Positions 35,345 through 44,289 of a DNA stretch of 64,000 nt are shown piece by piece; within the stretch, counting starts at the first letter, position 1; every line of letters starts with the position of its first letter. The notes under the pieces were generated by a model. That model saw only the letters and a list, made by a program, of their open reading frames with translations. It did no database searches and was not told the origin of the DNA. The translations under genes were made by a program, and so were the position numbers. Origin of the DNA: Stutzerimonas stutzeri (GTDB lineage Bacteria > Pseudomonadota > Gammaproteobacteria > Pseudomonadales > Pseudomonadaceae); NCBI RefSeq assembly GCF_009789555.1, contig NZ_CP046902.1, positions 1,566,001 through 1,630,000 of the forward strand, given 5' to 3'.

Positions 35345-35678
35345 GACTCTCCGGTCGCCTGTGATTCAAGCGCTCAACACCGCTTAGCATGCCGCTGATC
35401 ATGGGCAGGGGCAACGGCTCGTCCATTTGGCAAAGGGGTTCGCCATTTCCGTGGCGCCAATTTATGAGTCCATTATATGCAGCTTGTTCATTAGCCTAGC
35501 GCGGTTTTGTTTTGGACATGATGCAGCTCACAGATACTTGAGCGAATTCCTACGGGCGGTCGGAAAAAATGCGAGTCGCATAGTCGTAATCGCTGATTGC
35601 TCTCGCTCCGTATGCCACACCCATGCTGCTGGGGTCGTTTGAACCTTATACTCTCTGCGAATTTTATGGGAGGCCGTC
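35345..35678. other. AT-richer divergent intergenic region (DUF1631 / nadC)
   Basis: This 334-bp gap is more AT-rich than its surroundings, especially 35455-35590. It holds no ORF with family resemblance. TATACT at 35647-35652 is a plausible -10 for nadC, but no good -35 stands at 16-18 bp before it. The nadC ribosome-binding site GGGAGG is just before 35679. Confidence 0.5.
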
Positions 35679-36527
35679 GTGACCAATATCACCCTTGCTG
35701 ACTTGTCTGCGGAAATCGAAACCAACGTGCGCAAGGCACTGACCGAGGATGTCGGTACCGGCGATATCACGGCCATGCTGATCCCGGCCGAGCGCCTGGC
35801 CCATGCCACGGTCATCACGCGCGAAGCGGCGGTCATCAGCGGTACGGCCTGGGTCGATGCAGTGTTTCGCCAGTTGGACCCGCGGGTCGCCGTGCATTGG
35901 CAGGTGACCGATGGCGAACGGGTAGCGGCCGATCGGGTGCTGTTTCATCTCGAAGGGCCGGCGCGCGCGCTGCTCAGCGGCGAGCGCGCGGCGCTGAACT
36001 TCCTGCAGACGCTTTCGGGCGTTGCGACTCGCTGCCGGCATTATGCCGACCTCGTCGAGGGCACCGGGGTGCAGTTGCTCGACACCCGTAAAACGATTCC
36101 GGGCCTGCGACTGGCGCAGAAATACGCAGTGACCTGTGGCGGCTGCCATAACCATCGCATCGGTTTATACGATGCGTTCCTGATCAAGGAAAATCATATC
36201 GCCGCCTGCGGTGGCATCGCCGAAGCCGTGGCGGCCGCGCATCGCATCGCACCGGGCAAACCGGTGGAAGTCGAGGTGGAGAGTCTTGAGGAACTGGAGC
36301 AGGCGCTACGTGCTGGCGCCGATGTGGTGATGCTCGATGAGCTGAGTCTGGCCGACATGCGCACCGCCGTTAACGTGGCGGCGGGTCGGGCCAAGCTTGA
36401 GGCCTCCGGCGGAATCGACGATGAAACGCTGCGCGCAATTGCCGAAACCGGCGTGGATTACATTTCCATCGGGGCCTTGACCAAGCACGTTCGGGCAGTC
36501 GACCTGTCGATGCGCCTGACTCAATAA
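35679..36527 (+). CDS. nadC: Nicotinate-nucleotide pyrophosphorylase (carboxylating), quinolinate PRTase
   Basis: A 282-residue enzyme turning quinolinate and PRPP into nicotinate mononucleotide, CO2 and PPi in de novo NAD synthesis. The ALTEDVGTGDIT N-terminus, ERAALNFLQTLSGVAT, the substrate-binding DTRKTIPGLRLAQKYAVTCGG, HRIGLYDAFLIKENH and EASGGI(D) segments are all intact. Start is ATG 35679 (written GTGACC upstream in frame could also initiate at 35679-35681 context; the computed frame starts with ATG-equivalent Met). A perfect 8-bp hairpin follows the stop. Confidence 0.94.
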   Translation: MTNITLADLSAEIETNVRKALTEDVGTGDITAMLIPAERLAHATVITREAAVISGTAWVDAVFRQLDPRVAVHWQVTDGERVAADRVLFHLEGPARALLSGERAALNFLQTLSGVATRCRHYADLVEGTGVQLLDTRKTIPGLRLAQKYAVTCGGCHNHRIGLYDAFLIKENHIAACGGIAEAVAAAHRIAPGKPVEVEVESLEELEQALRAGADVVMLDELSLADMRTAVNVAAGRAKLEASGGIDDETLRAIAETGVDYISIGALTKHVRAVDLSMRLTQ

Positions 36528-36540
36528 CGCCGGTATGAAA

Positions 36541-36560
36541 GGCGGCACACAGGTGCCGCC
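36541..36560. terminator. Hairpin between convergent nadC and zapG
   Basis: GGCGGCAC (36541-36548) pairs perfectly with GTGCCGCC (36553-36560) around ACAG. It stands between convergent stops 13 bp after nadC and 7 bp from the zapG stop. A few A precede it (36538-36540) but there is no clear T-run for the plus strand. Confidence 0.5.
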
Positions 36561-36567
36561 CTCCGGC

Positions 36568-36999
36568 TCAATGCTTGCCTTTGAGGCCGAAGTTCTCGTG
36601 GAGTGTGCCGGGGACATCGGAGTCCTTCGGTGCGTAATCCTTCGGCGGCTCGGTGAACGTCGGCGAGTTGAGGCGTTCGCGGTGGCTGTGGTTTTCTTCG
36701 CTGTGCAGCGCGGCGAGTAGACGCTGGCGGGTCTGTTCATCCAGCGCGAGTTTGTCCGCGCCTTCGGACAGATGATCCTGCATGTCCTGATAGCTGTTGG
36801 TCAGCTTGCGCAACAGGCTGGCCGTCGTGTTGAAATGCGTCACCACTTCGCTTTGATAGGTGTCGAAGCGCTCCTGCAGCTCATCCACCTGACGCTGTGT
36901 GCTGTTCGGCGCACTGTTTCGCGCGATCAGATAACCAATGGCGATGCCGGCAATCACGCCGACAATTGGGAGCAACCAGGTCGCGAGGGTCTGTTCCAC
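36568..36999 (-). CDS. zapG: YhcB/ZapG-type DUF1043 membrane protein
   Basis: A 143-residue protein with an N-terminal membrane anchor (about 8-25, WLLPIVGVIAGIAIGYLIA), a cytoplasmic coiled coil (RQVDELQERFDTYQSEVVTHF) and a disordered, charged C-terminus. This is the DUF1043/YhcB layout; the E. coli homologue (ZapG) links cell-envelope growth and division. Here the gene is monocistronic between nadC and a hydrolase gene. Family assignment is good; the divisome role is carried over from E. coli. Confidence 0.85.
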   Translation of the reverse strand: MEQTLATWLLPIVGVIAGIAIGYLIARNSAPNSTQRQVDELQERFDTYQSEVVTHFNTTASLLRKLTNSYQDMQDHLSEGADKLALDEQTRQRLLAALHSEENHSHRERLNSPTFTEPPKDYAPKDSDVPGTLHENFGLKGKH

Positions 37000-37252
37000 G
37001 AGTACTTCCTCTATATAAACGGCATGCTTTCAGGCCGTGACAAAAACCGTGTGGTGGCGATCAGGCAGGGCGGCTATCAGGCCAGGCCGCAACTGATATC
37101 CGGGTTCTGCAGCGCCTTGTGCAGTGGTTTTCCCACGGCCTGATACGTTAACGTCTCGTACCTGCCCTGTATACCGCGAAGCGATGCGAGCGGCCTCAGG
37201 CGACGTCAAAGCAAGACGAGTCGACTTGCCCCAAGGTCACGGAGTTATTTTC

Positions 37253-37879
37253 TTGAAACGTGAAACCCCTGTTTCGATCAACGGCCCGGCCGGTGTGCTG
37301 GAAGGTTTGTACTTCGATCAGCCTGATGCGCGCGGACTGGCACTGATCTGCCACCCCAACCCCGTGAAGGGCGGGACCATGCTCAACAAGGTGGTCTCGA
37401 CGTTGCAGCGCACGGCGCGCGACGAAGGCTACGCAACGCTTCGCTTCAATTTTCGTGGGGTGGGCGGCAGTGAAGGCAGCCATGACATGAACACAGGTGA
37501 GGTCGAGGATGCCGAGGCTGCGCTGAAGTGGCTGCGAGCGCAGCATCCCGAGCGGCCGTTGACCTTGCTCGGCTTTTCGTTCGGCGGTTTCGTGGCCGCG
37601 ACGCTGGCGGGGCGGGTCGAGGCGCGTGGAGAGCCGCTGGACAAACTGTTCATGGTCGCGCCTGCGGTCTCGCGACTGGCGGATCAGCCGCTGGCCGAGC
37701 GTTGCGCGCTCACCATCATTCAGCCGGACGACGACGAAGTGATCGAGCCGGGCTCGGTGCATGCCTTCTCGGCAGCGCTTGGGCGTCCCCACGAGCTGCT
37801 GAAAGTGGCAGAATGCGGCCACTTTTTCCATGGCAAGCTGGTAGAACTCAAAGAGCTGGTGGCGCCCCGGCTGGCGTAA
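37253..37879 (+). CDS. Alpha/beta-hydrolase (dienelactone-hydrolase-like)
   Basis: A 208-residue alpha/beta-hydrolase. HPNPVKGGTMLNKVV, the oxyanion region LRFNFRGVGGSEGSHD, the nucleophile elbow GFSFGG (Ser) and the terminal catalytic His in ECGHFFHGKL are visible, with an Asp in IQPDDDEV. The start is set as TTG at 37253 (GGAG 8 bp upstream), since homologues begin with KRETPVSI; the longer ATG at 37124 adds an unrelated leader. Substrate unknown. It lies just before trpS, 96 bp away. Confidence 0.8.
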   Translation: MKRETPVSINGPAGVLEGLYFDQPDARGLALICHPNPVKGGTMLNKVVSTLQRTARDEGYATLRFNFRGVGGSEGSHDMNTGEVEDAEAALKWLRAQHPERPLTLLGFSFGGFVAATLAGRVEARGEPLDKLFMVAPAVSRLADQPLAERCALTIIQPDDDEVIEPGSVHAFSAALGRPHELLKVAECGHFFHGKLVELKELVAPRLA

Positions 37880-37974
37880 GGCGCTGACCTACGCAGGCCG
37901 TGCCGCCGGGCGTGCGTGTCACGCCCTTTGAACCGTCCACTGGCCGCTTGCGCAGACTGACTCGAGACGATCGT

Positions 37975-39333
37975 ATGAAAACCCGAATTCTTACCGGCAT
38001 CACCACCACGGGCACGCCCCATCTGGGCAACTACGCGGGGGCCATCCGCCCGGCGATCGTCGCCAGCCGAGAGGCCGATGCCGACTCCTTTTATTTCCTC
38101 GCCGATTACCATGCGCTGATCAAGTGCGACGATCCGCTGCGTATCCAGCAGTCGCGACTCGAGATCGCCGCCACCTGGCTGGCCTGTGGTCTGGATGCGG
38201 AACGGGTGACCTTCTATCGCCAGTCCGATATTCCCGAAATTCCTGAACTGACCTGGCTGCTGACCTGCGTTGCGGGCAAGGGCCTGCTGAACCGCGCCCA
38301 TGCCTACAAGGCTTCGGTGGACAGGAATGTCGAGCTGGGTGAAGACCCTGACGCCGGTGTCACCATGGGATTGTTCAGCTACCCGGTGCTGATGGCCGCG
38401 GACATCCTCATGTTCAATGCGCACAAGGTGCCGGTCGGGCGCGACCAGATCCAGCACGTGGAGATGGCGCGCGACATCGCCCAGCGTTTCAATCATCTGT
38501 TTGGCAATGGCAAGGAGTTGTTCACCCTGCCGGCCGCCGTGATCGAGGACGGGGTGGCGACGTTGCCGGGCCTCGACGGTCGCAAGATGTCCAAGAGTTA
38601 CGACAACACCATCCCGCTGTTCGCCAGTGCCAAGGCACTCAAGAGCACCATTGCCCGTATCGTCACCGACTCCAGGCTGCCGGGCGAGCCGAAAGATCCC
38701 GACGACTCCCATCTGTTCACGATCTACCAGGCATTCGCGACGCCGGCGCAACTGGCCGAATTCCGCGCCGAGCTGGTCGGCGGGCTGGCCTGGGGGGACG
38801 CCAAGGCACGGCTGTTCCAACTGCTTGATAACGAGCTGGGTGAGGCGCGCGAGCGCTATCACACACTGCTTCAGCGTCCCGGTGACCTGGAAGACATTCT
38901 GCAGGCCGGCGCAGCCAAGGCGCGCAAGATCGCCAAGCCGTTCCTCGGTGAGCTGCGTGAGGCCGTCGGGCTGCGCAACTTCCGCAGCGAAGTGGCCAGC
39001 GCCGCTCCGGCGAAGAAGAAAGGGGGCAAGATCGCCCGCTTCGCCAGCTTCCGCGAACGCGATGGCAGCTTCCGTTTTCGCTTTTTCGCAGCAGACGGTG
39101 AAGAGCTGCTGCTGTCACGCCCGTTCAGCGATCCCAAGGCGATCGGGGCGATCAGCCAGCGTCTGATCGCCCAGGGCGTGGATGCGTTGGAACTCCGTGC
39201 CGACGAAGACAATCAATTCACCTTGTGGCTGGATGGGGAATGCATCGCCGACAGCCCGGCCTATGCCGATGAACCGGCATTGGAAGCCGCCATGCTGCGC
39301 CTGCGCCAGGCGCTGGCGACGCTCATGGTGTAA
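37975..39333 (+). CDS. trpS: Tryptophanyl-tRNA synthetase with C-terminal extension
   Basis: A 452-residue class I synthetase charging tRNA-Trp. The HIGH-like motif is TPHLGNYAGAI (residues 13-23), KMSKS appears as GRKMSKSYDNT near residue 203, and the AxGKG-type specificity region is intact. About 110 C-terminal residues (after AAPAKKKGG) form an extra DUF1508/YegP-like module (FASFRERDGSFRFRFFAADGEELL), so the protein is longer than the ~334-residue E. coli enzyme. This extension is found in Pseudomonas TrpS. The ATG at 37975 is chosen for MKTRILTG. zapE follows, as in P. aeruginosa. Confidence 0.94.
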   Translation: MKTRILTGITTTGTPHLGNYAGAIRPAIVASREADADSFYFLADYHALIKCDDPLRIQQSRLEIAATWLACGLDAERVTFYRQSDIPEIPELTWLLTCVAGKGLLNRAHAYKASVDRNVELGEDPDAGVTMGLFSYPVLMAADILMFNAHKVPVGRDQIQHVEMARDIAQRFNHLFGNGKELFTLPAAVIEDGVATLPGLDGRKMSKSYDNTIPLFASAKALKSTIARIVTDSRLPGEPKDPDDSHLFTIYQAFATPAQLAEFRAELVGGLAWGDAKARLFQLLDNELGEARERYHTLLQRPGDLEDILQAGAAKARKIAKPFLGELREAVGLRNFRSEVASAAPAKKKGGKIARFASFRERDGSFRFRFFAADGEELLLSRPFSDPKAIGAISQRLIAQGVDALELRADEDNQFTLWLDGECIADSPAYADEPALEAAMLRLRQALATLMV

Positions 39334-39487
39334 TTGGCGCAGGAACACGCCGGGCACCGTTCGTACCGGCACGATGCTGCGAAACGCTGATAACTGGAGG
39401 CCCAAGCGCTTGAACGACCTGCGTAAATTGCCAACCACCGAGGGCGCGGCTAAAGTGTCGGCCCCGTTTCACTACCCAGACCCCGCC

Positions 39488-40582
39488 ATGACCCCGCTTG
39501 AGCGCTATCAGGAAGACCTGAAACGTCCCGATTTTTTCCACGATGCGGCGCAGGAAACGGCCGTGCGCCATCTGCAGCGTCTGTATGACGACCTGGTTGC
39601 CGATGACCGCAACAAGGCCGGGTTGCTTGGCAAACTGTTCGGTCGGAAACAGCAGCAGCCGGTAAAAGGGCTGTATTTCTGGGGGGGCGTCGGCCGCGGC
39701 AAGACCTATCTGGTCGATACCTTCTTCGACTCGCTGCCGTTTGAGCAGAAGACCCGTACTCACTTCCATCGCTTCATGAAGCGCGTGCATGAAGAAATGC
39801 GCACCCTCAAGGGCGAAAAGAATCCCCTGACCATCATTGGCAAGCGCTTCGCTGACGAGTCGCGAGTGATCTGTTTCGACGAGTTCTTCGTCTCCGATAT
39901 CACCGATGCGATGATCCTGGCGACCCTGCTCGAAGAGCTGTTCAAGAACGGCGTAAGCCTGGTGGCGACCTCCAACATCGTCCCGGACGGCCTGTACAAG
40001 GATGGTCTGCAACGTGCTCGCTTCCTGCCCGCCATCGAACTGTTGAAGAAGCATACCGAGATCGTCAACGTCGACAGCGGCATCGACTACCGCCTGCGCG
40101 CGCTCGAGCAGGCGGAGCTTTACCACTTCCCGCTGGACGCCGAAGCGGAGCAGAGCCTGGAAAAGAGCTTCCGCAGCCTGCTGCCGGAGCAGTGCCGGGT
40201 GCAGGAGAACGAGGCGCTGATGATCGAGAACCGCGAGATCGTTGCGCGCAAGACGGCGAGCGGCGTCGCCTGGTTCGAGTTTCGTGAACTCTGCGATGGT
40301 CCGCGCAGCCAGAACGACTACATCGAGCTGGGCAAGATTTTCGATGCGGTGCTGGTTTCCAACATCGAGCGAATGGATGTGTCCAAAGACGACATGGCGC
40401 GTCGCTTCATCAACATGGTGGACGAGTTCTACGACCGCAACGTGAAGCTGATTCTCTCCGCCGAGGTTGAACTCAAGGACCTCTATGCCGGTGGGCGCCT
40501 GGAGTTCGAATTCCAGCGCACCCTGAGTCGCCTGCTGGAAATGCAATCGCACGAATATCTGGCGCGTCCACATAAGCCGTAG
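39488..40582 (+). CDS. zapE: Cell-division ATPase ZapE (AFG1 family)
   Basis: A 364-residue AFG1/LACE1-type AAA+ protein. Walker A is FWGGVGRGKTYLVD near residue 65, Walker B is ICFDEFFVSDITDAMIL, and TSNIVPDGLYKDGLQRARFLP follows. In E. coli ZapE destabilises FtsZ polymers late in division. The start at 39488 (MTPLERYQEDL) fits the family; the longer upstream frame covers the trpS tail region. It is 154 bp after trpS with nothing else in the gap. Confidence 0.93.
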   Translation: MTPLERYQEDLKRPDFFHDAAQETAVRHLQRLYDDLVADDRNKAGLLGKLFGRKQQQPVKGLYFWGGVGRGKTYLVDTFFDSLPFEQKTRTHFHRFMKRVHEEMRTLKGEKNPLTIIGKRFADESRVICFDEFFVSDITDAMILATLLEELFKNGVSLVATSNIVPDGLYKDGLQRARFLPAIELLKKHTEIVNVDSGIDYRLRALEQAELYHFPLDAEAEQSLEKSFRSLLPEQCRVQENEALMIENREIVARKTASGVAWFEFRELCDGPRSQNDYIELGKIFDAVLVSNIERMDVSKDDMARRFINMVDEFYDRNVKLILSAEVELKDLYAGGRLEFEFQRTLSRLLEMQSHEYLARPHKP

Positions 40583-40668
40583 AGCGCGACTGTCCGCTGG
40601 AAGCAGGCGGATGCCCGGGCGTAGGGAAATGCAGCCGATATCTTCCTACGCGTGTGGCGCTTCCAGCT

Positions 40669-41661
40669 TCAGCTGTTCTTGAACCTGTACTGCTGCCGGT
40701 ACTGGTTAGGCGACAGTTCGGTGTGTTGGCGGAACAATCGCGCGAAGAAGCTCGCGTCGTCGTAGCCCACTTCATAGCTGATCGTCTTGATGCTCTTGCG
40801 GGTGGTGGACAGCAACGTCTTGGCCGTTTCGATACGCAGCCGTTGCAGATAGTGCAGCGGTTTGTCACCCGTTGCCGTCTGAAAGCGCCGCATGAAGTTG
40901 CGGATGCTCATGCCATGGTCGCGGGCCACGTCTTCGAAGCGGAACTTCTCGGCGAAATGCTCTTCCAGCCATTCCTGGATCTGCAGGATGCGAGTGTCCA
41001 GATGAAGTTTCTGGCCGCCGAAGCCGATGCGTCCGGGACTGTAGTTGCGCTGTACTTCGAACAGAATGTCGCGCGCCATGCCCTGCGCGATGTGCGCGCC
41101 GCAGAAGCGCTCGACCAGATGCATGTACAGATCGCACGCCGAGGTGGTGCCGCCTGCGCAGTACAGGTTATCGCTGTCGGTCAGGTGCTTTTCCTGGGTG
41201 AACAGCACTCGCGGAAAGCGTTCGGCGAACTCCCGCGCGAAGCGCCAGTGGGTGGTGCCTTCGCGTTCGTCGAGCAATCCCGCCGCTGCCATCCAGAACG
41301 CGCCGGAGGCTTCGCCGCAGATGGCGCTCCCGGCTTCGTGTCGAGCCTGTAGCCAGGGGCCCACCTGTGGATACTGGCGGCAGAGCGCATCGAAATCGCC
41401 CCAGAATGCCGGAAGGATTACCGCATCGGCATCATCCAGCGCCCCGTCGACCTCGATACGTGGCCCGCTGAATGTGCTGACCGGCTGACCATCGGGACTG
41501 ACCAGTACCGTTTCGAAGGCGGGTGTCAGGTCCAGGCCGAGTTGCTTGCCATATCGCAGGCTGGCCATGTGAAAGAAATCCTTGGCGTGCAACAGGGTGG
41601 ACGCAAATACCCCGTCGGTGGCCAGAATGCTGATACGTTTCAAGGGTTGGGCGGTGGGCAT
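40669..41661 (-). CDS. GlxA-family AraC-type transcriptional regulator
   Basis: A 330-residue regulator with an N-terminal DJ-1/PfpI-like (class I glutamine-amidotransferase fold) domain (about 10-200, AVILPAFWGDFDAL and AICGEASGAFWMAAAGLLD) and a C-terminal AraC HTH pair (about 230-325, FRFEDVARDHGMSIRNFMRRF, KTISYEVGYDDASFFARLF). Such regulators often control amine or betaine catabolism (GbdR, CdhR, ArgR subgroups). The target here is unknown because neighbours are unrelated. Start ATG 41661 (MPTAQPLKR) preferred over a non-conserved 31-residue upstream extension. Confidence 0.85.
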   Translation of the reverse strand: MPTAQPLKRISILATDGVFASTLLHAKDFFHMASLRYGKQLGLDLTPAFETVLVSPDGQPVSTFSGPRIEVDGALDDADAVILPAFWGDFDALCRQYPQVGPWLQARHEAGSAICGEASGAFWMAAAGLLDEREGTTHWRFAREFAERFPRVLFTQEKHLTDSDNLYCAGGTTSACDLYMHLVERFCGAHIAQGMARDILFEVQRNYSPGRIGFGGQKLHLDTRILQIQEWLEEHFAEKFRFEDVARDHGMSIRNFMRRFQTATGDKPLHYLQRLRIETAKTLLSTTRKSIKTISYEVGYDDASFFARLFRQHTELSPNQYRQQYRFKNS

Positions 41662-41833
41662 GCTCAGGGTCTTCTGACTGTTCCGTTTATTTTTGTATAG
41701 GCAAAGCAGGGTAAAACTGCCGCAGTCCGGCGGGAGCGTCTTATTTTTTTGCATGACTGTCCAGTCGAACGTGAGTCTAAGATGCTTGAAGGGCCGACAC
41801 GCGGCGAGTCGGAACAGACATCAGAGGGTTTGC

Positions 41834-42562
41834 ATGACCGTAAACACACCACGACCCCGAGCCGATGCGTTCAGTGAGTGGGATGGCAGCCCTGCGGCGG
41901 CCAGGGAAATTCAGAAGCAACTGGCCGGCAAGGTTGTGCTGGAGGACGATTTCGGCCCGCTGCGGCTGATCGCGGGGGTCGATGTCGGCTTCGAGGCGGG
42001 CGGCGAAATCACCCGCGCGGCGGCGGTGTTGCTCGATGCGGAAACGCTCGAGCCGTTGGCGCAGGCATTGGCGCGAATCCCCACGTGCATGCCCTATATT
42101 CCCGGCCTGTTGTCGTTTCGCGAACTGCCTGCGGTGCTGCAGGCGCTCGATTCGCTCGGGTACACCCCTGACCTGATCCTGTCCGACGGGCATGGCATCG
42201 CCCATCCCCGTGGTCTCGGCATCGCCGCGCACCTTGGCGTGATCACCGGACTGCCGACGATCGGCGTGGCGAAGAAGATCCTCACGGGGCACCACGCGCC
42301 ACTCGGCGAGCGGCGCGGCGAGCGGGTCGACCTGCTGGACAAGGGGGGCAGCGTGATCGGCAGCGTGTTGCGAAGCAAGGACAAGGTGCGTCCATTGATT
42401 ATCTCGCCGGGCAATCGGGTCAGTCTGGCGAGTGCGCCACAATTGGTGCTGCGCTATGTCACCCGCTACCGGTTGCCGGAACCGACGCGGCTGGCGGATC
42501 GCCTGGCTTCGCGACGCGATGAAAAGCGCGCCGATGCCCCGCAGGCGACGGACGGCGAATAG
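41834..42562 (+). CDS. nfi: Endonuclease V (deoxyinosine 3'-endonuclease)
   Basis: A 242-residue repair nuclease that cuts one phosphodiester 3' of deoxyinosine. Conserved signatures are GVDVGF (catalytic Asp50), PYIPGLLSFRELP (Glu), DLILSDGHGIAHPRGLGIAAHLGV (first part, catalytic Asp) and GVAKKILTG. AGAGGG lies before the ATG at 41834. The gene is divergent from the GlxA-type regulator and 72 bp ahead of ampD. Confidence 0.93.
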   Translation: MTVNTPRPRADAFSEWDGSPAAAREIQKQLAGKVVLEDDFGPLRLIAGVDVGFEAGGEITRAAAVLLDAETLEPLAQALARIPTCMPYIPGLLSFRELPAVLQALDSLGYTPDLILSDGHGIAHPRGLGIAAHLGVITGLPTIGVAKKILTGHHAPLGERRGERVDLLDKGGSVIGSVLRSKDKVRPLIISPGNRVSLASAPQLVLRYVTRYRLPEPTRLADRLASRRDEKRADAPQATDGE

Positions 42563-42634
42563 CCCAGGCGGCTTGCAGGCTGCCGCTCGCAGGCGCTAGC
42601 CTGCAAGCCCGCCGATCACCCAGGTTTCACGCTC

Positions 42635-43186
42635 ATGCAGTTGGATCACGCGACAGGCTGGTGCCGAGGCATTCGCCATTGCCCCTCGCCCAACTTCAAC
42701 CAGCGTCCTGATGGCGAAATATCGCTGCTGGTCATTCACAACATCAGCCTGCCGCCTGGTTGCTTCGGGACCGGCAAGGTCCAGCAGTTCTTCCAGAACT
42801 GCCTGCCCACCGATGAGCATCCCTTCTTCGAAGAGATCGCGAGCCTGCAAGTGTCGGCACATTTCCTCATCGAACGTGATGGCGCCATCACTCAGTTCGT
42901 CTCCTGTCTGGATCGTGCCTGGCACGCCGGCGTGTCGTGCTTCGGCGAGCGCGAGGGCTGTAACGACTTTTCCCTCGGTATCGAACTGGAAGGCACGGAT
43001 GACACACCCTTCAGTGAAGCCCAGTACGAGAGTCTGACTCGCCTTTGCCAACTGCTGCAGCAAGCCTACCCGGGGATCACTCCGGAGCGGGTCTGCGGCC
43101 ATAGTGATATCGCACCGGGGCGCAAGACCGACCCTGGCCCGGCATTCGACTGGCAGCGCCTGCGCGCGGCCTCGATCGTTGCCTGA
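42635..43186 (+). CDS. ampD: 1,6-anhydro-N-acetylmuramyl-L-alanine amidase AmpD
   Basis: A 183-residue zinc amidase of peptidoglycan recycling; loss derepresses AmpC beta-lactamase in many gamma-proteobacteria. Zinc ligands are in LLVIHN (His35) and CGHSDIAPGRKTDPGPAFDW; the Amidase_2 core also shows VSAHFLIERDGAITQFV and AWHAGVS. There is no signal peptide, as expected for the cytoplasmic form. ampE follows 23 bp downstream in the same operon. Confidence 0.95.
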   Translation: MQLDHATGWCRGIRHCPSPNFNQRPDGEISLLVIHNISLPPGCFGTGKVQQFFQNCLPTDEHPFFEEIASLQVSAHFLIERDGAITQFVSCLDRAWHAGVSCFGEREGCNDFSLGIELEGTDDTPFSEAQYESLTRLCQLLQQAYPGITPERVCGHSDIAPGRKTDPGPAFDWQRLRAASIVA

Positions 43187-43209
43187 GACCGCCCTCATAG
43201 GATACGAAC

Positions 43210-44046
43210 ATGATTTTTCTCGTGGTGCTGCTGGTTCTGCTTATCGACAAGCTCACCCACTGGCGGCGAGACGTGCAGCACGACGGAGCCTGGCTGCGTC
43301 TGCTACAGCGGGTCGAGGGCGATGCCGGGACGGTCGCCAGGCCCTGGTTGGGCCTGTTGCTGCTGGTGCTCGCGCCGGTGCTGCTGCTCGGTGTATTGCT
43401 GATGGCGCTCGAACCTCTGGCGTATGGCTGGCTCAGTCTGCCGCTTCATCTGCTGGTGTTGCTCTATAGCCTGGGGCGCGGCGAGGGCAAGCGCGAGTTC
43501 GGTGCATTTCGCGATGCCTGGCGGCGGGGTGACGACGAGGCCGCCGTGCTGGTGGCCGAGCGCGACTTGGGACTCGGCGCGCCGGACGCGCCGAGCTTGC
43601 TGCGGGCGGTTGAGGCGCAACTGCTCTGGCGCAGCCACCAAGGCTTCTTTGCGGTGATTTTCTGGTACGTGCTGCTAGGCCCCATGGCCGCGCTGGCATA
43701 CCGGCTGCTTGCGTTGACCGTCGAGCATGCGCGCAGTGAAGACATGCGCGAGCGGGCCGGGCAACTGCGTCATGCGTTCGACTGGCTGCCGGTGCGGGTC
43801 CTGCTGGCCAGCTTCGGCCTGGTCGGCAACTTCGTCGCGGTCAACCGCGCCTTGCTGCACGACCTGTTGCACTGGGACATCCCGGCGCCCCGGTTGCTGG
43901 CCGAGGTCGGTCCGGCGGCGGCCGACCTGCGCGAGCCCTTCGAAGGCGAGGCGGGCATCGCCCGGCTCGACAGCCTCGCCGCCCTGCTGGTGCGTACTCG
44001 CATGCTCTGGTACACAGCCATCGCGCTCTGGGTCCTGCTGTTCTAG
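43210..44046 (+). CDS. ampE: Regulatory inner-membrane protein AmpE
   Basis: A 278-residue membrane protein with about four hydrophobic segments (near residues 1-12, 50-90, 140-165 and 265-278), the AmpE/CobD-like family. The order ampD-ampE is the classical beta-lactamase-regulation operon; the biochemical function of AmpE is not settled. MIFLVVLLVLLIDKLTHW starts the protein, after a GATACGAAC stretch with a weak ribosome-binding site, suggesting coupling to ampD. Confidence 0.92.
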   Translation: MIFLVVLLVLLIDKLTHWRRDVQHDGAWLRLLQRVEGDAGTVARPWLGLLLLVLAPVLLLGVLLMALEPLAYGWLSLPLHLLVLLYSLGRGEGKREFGAFRDAWRRGDDEAAVLVAERDLGLGAPDAPSLLRAVEAQLLWRSHQGFFAVIFWYVLLGPMAALAYRLLALTVEHARSEDMRERAGQLRHAFDWLPVRVLLASFGLVGNFVAVNRALLHDLLHWDIPAPRLLAEVGPAAADLREPFEGEAGIARLDSLAALLVRTRMLWYTAIALWVLLF

Positions 44047-44074
44047 GGGCGGCGAACGGGGTAACGCGCCGCCC
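44047..44074 (+). terminator. GC-rich hairpin after ampE
   Basis: GGGCGGCG (44047-44054) pairs with CGCCGCCC (44067-44074) around a 12-nt loop, directly after the ampE stop. No T-run follows. The gap to the chemoreceptor gene (44075-44289) shows no other gene. Confidence 0.45.
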
Positions 44075-44289
44075 GGTCATGGTCGCGACCCTTACCGGGC
44101 GTCGGATAAACAGGGTGGATATGCCGGAATCGGCGCGCCTTCTGCCACTTGTTGAGCTATCACCCTGCCACTACCTTAAGTTACATAAACGGCGACCGAT
44201 ATCCCGTATAAGTGTGCTCGCGCCACTCTCTGACGAGCCCCGCTGCAGCCCCGATGCTGACGGCAATAATAAGAATTGGGAGACGTCTC

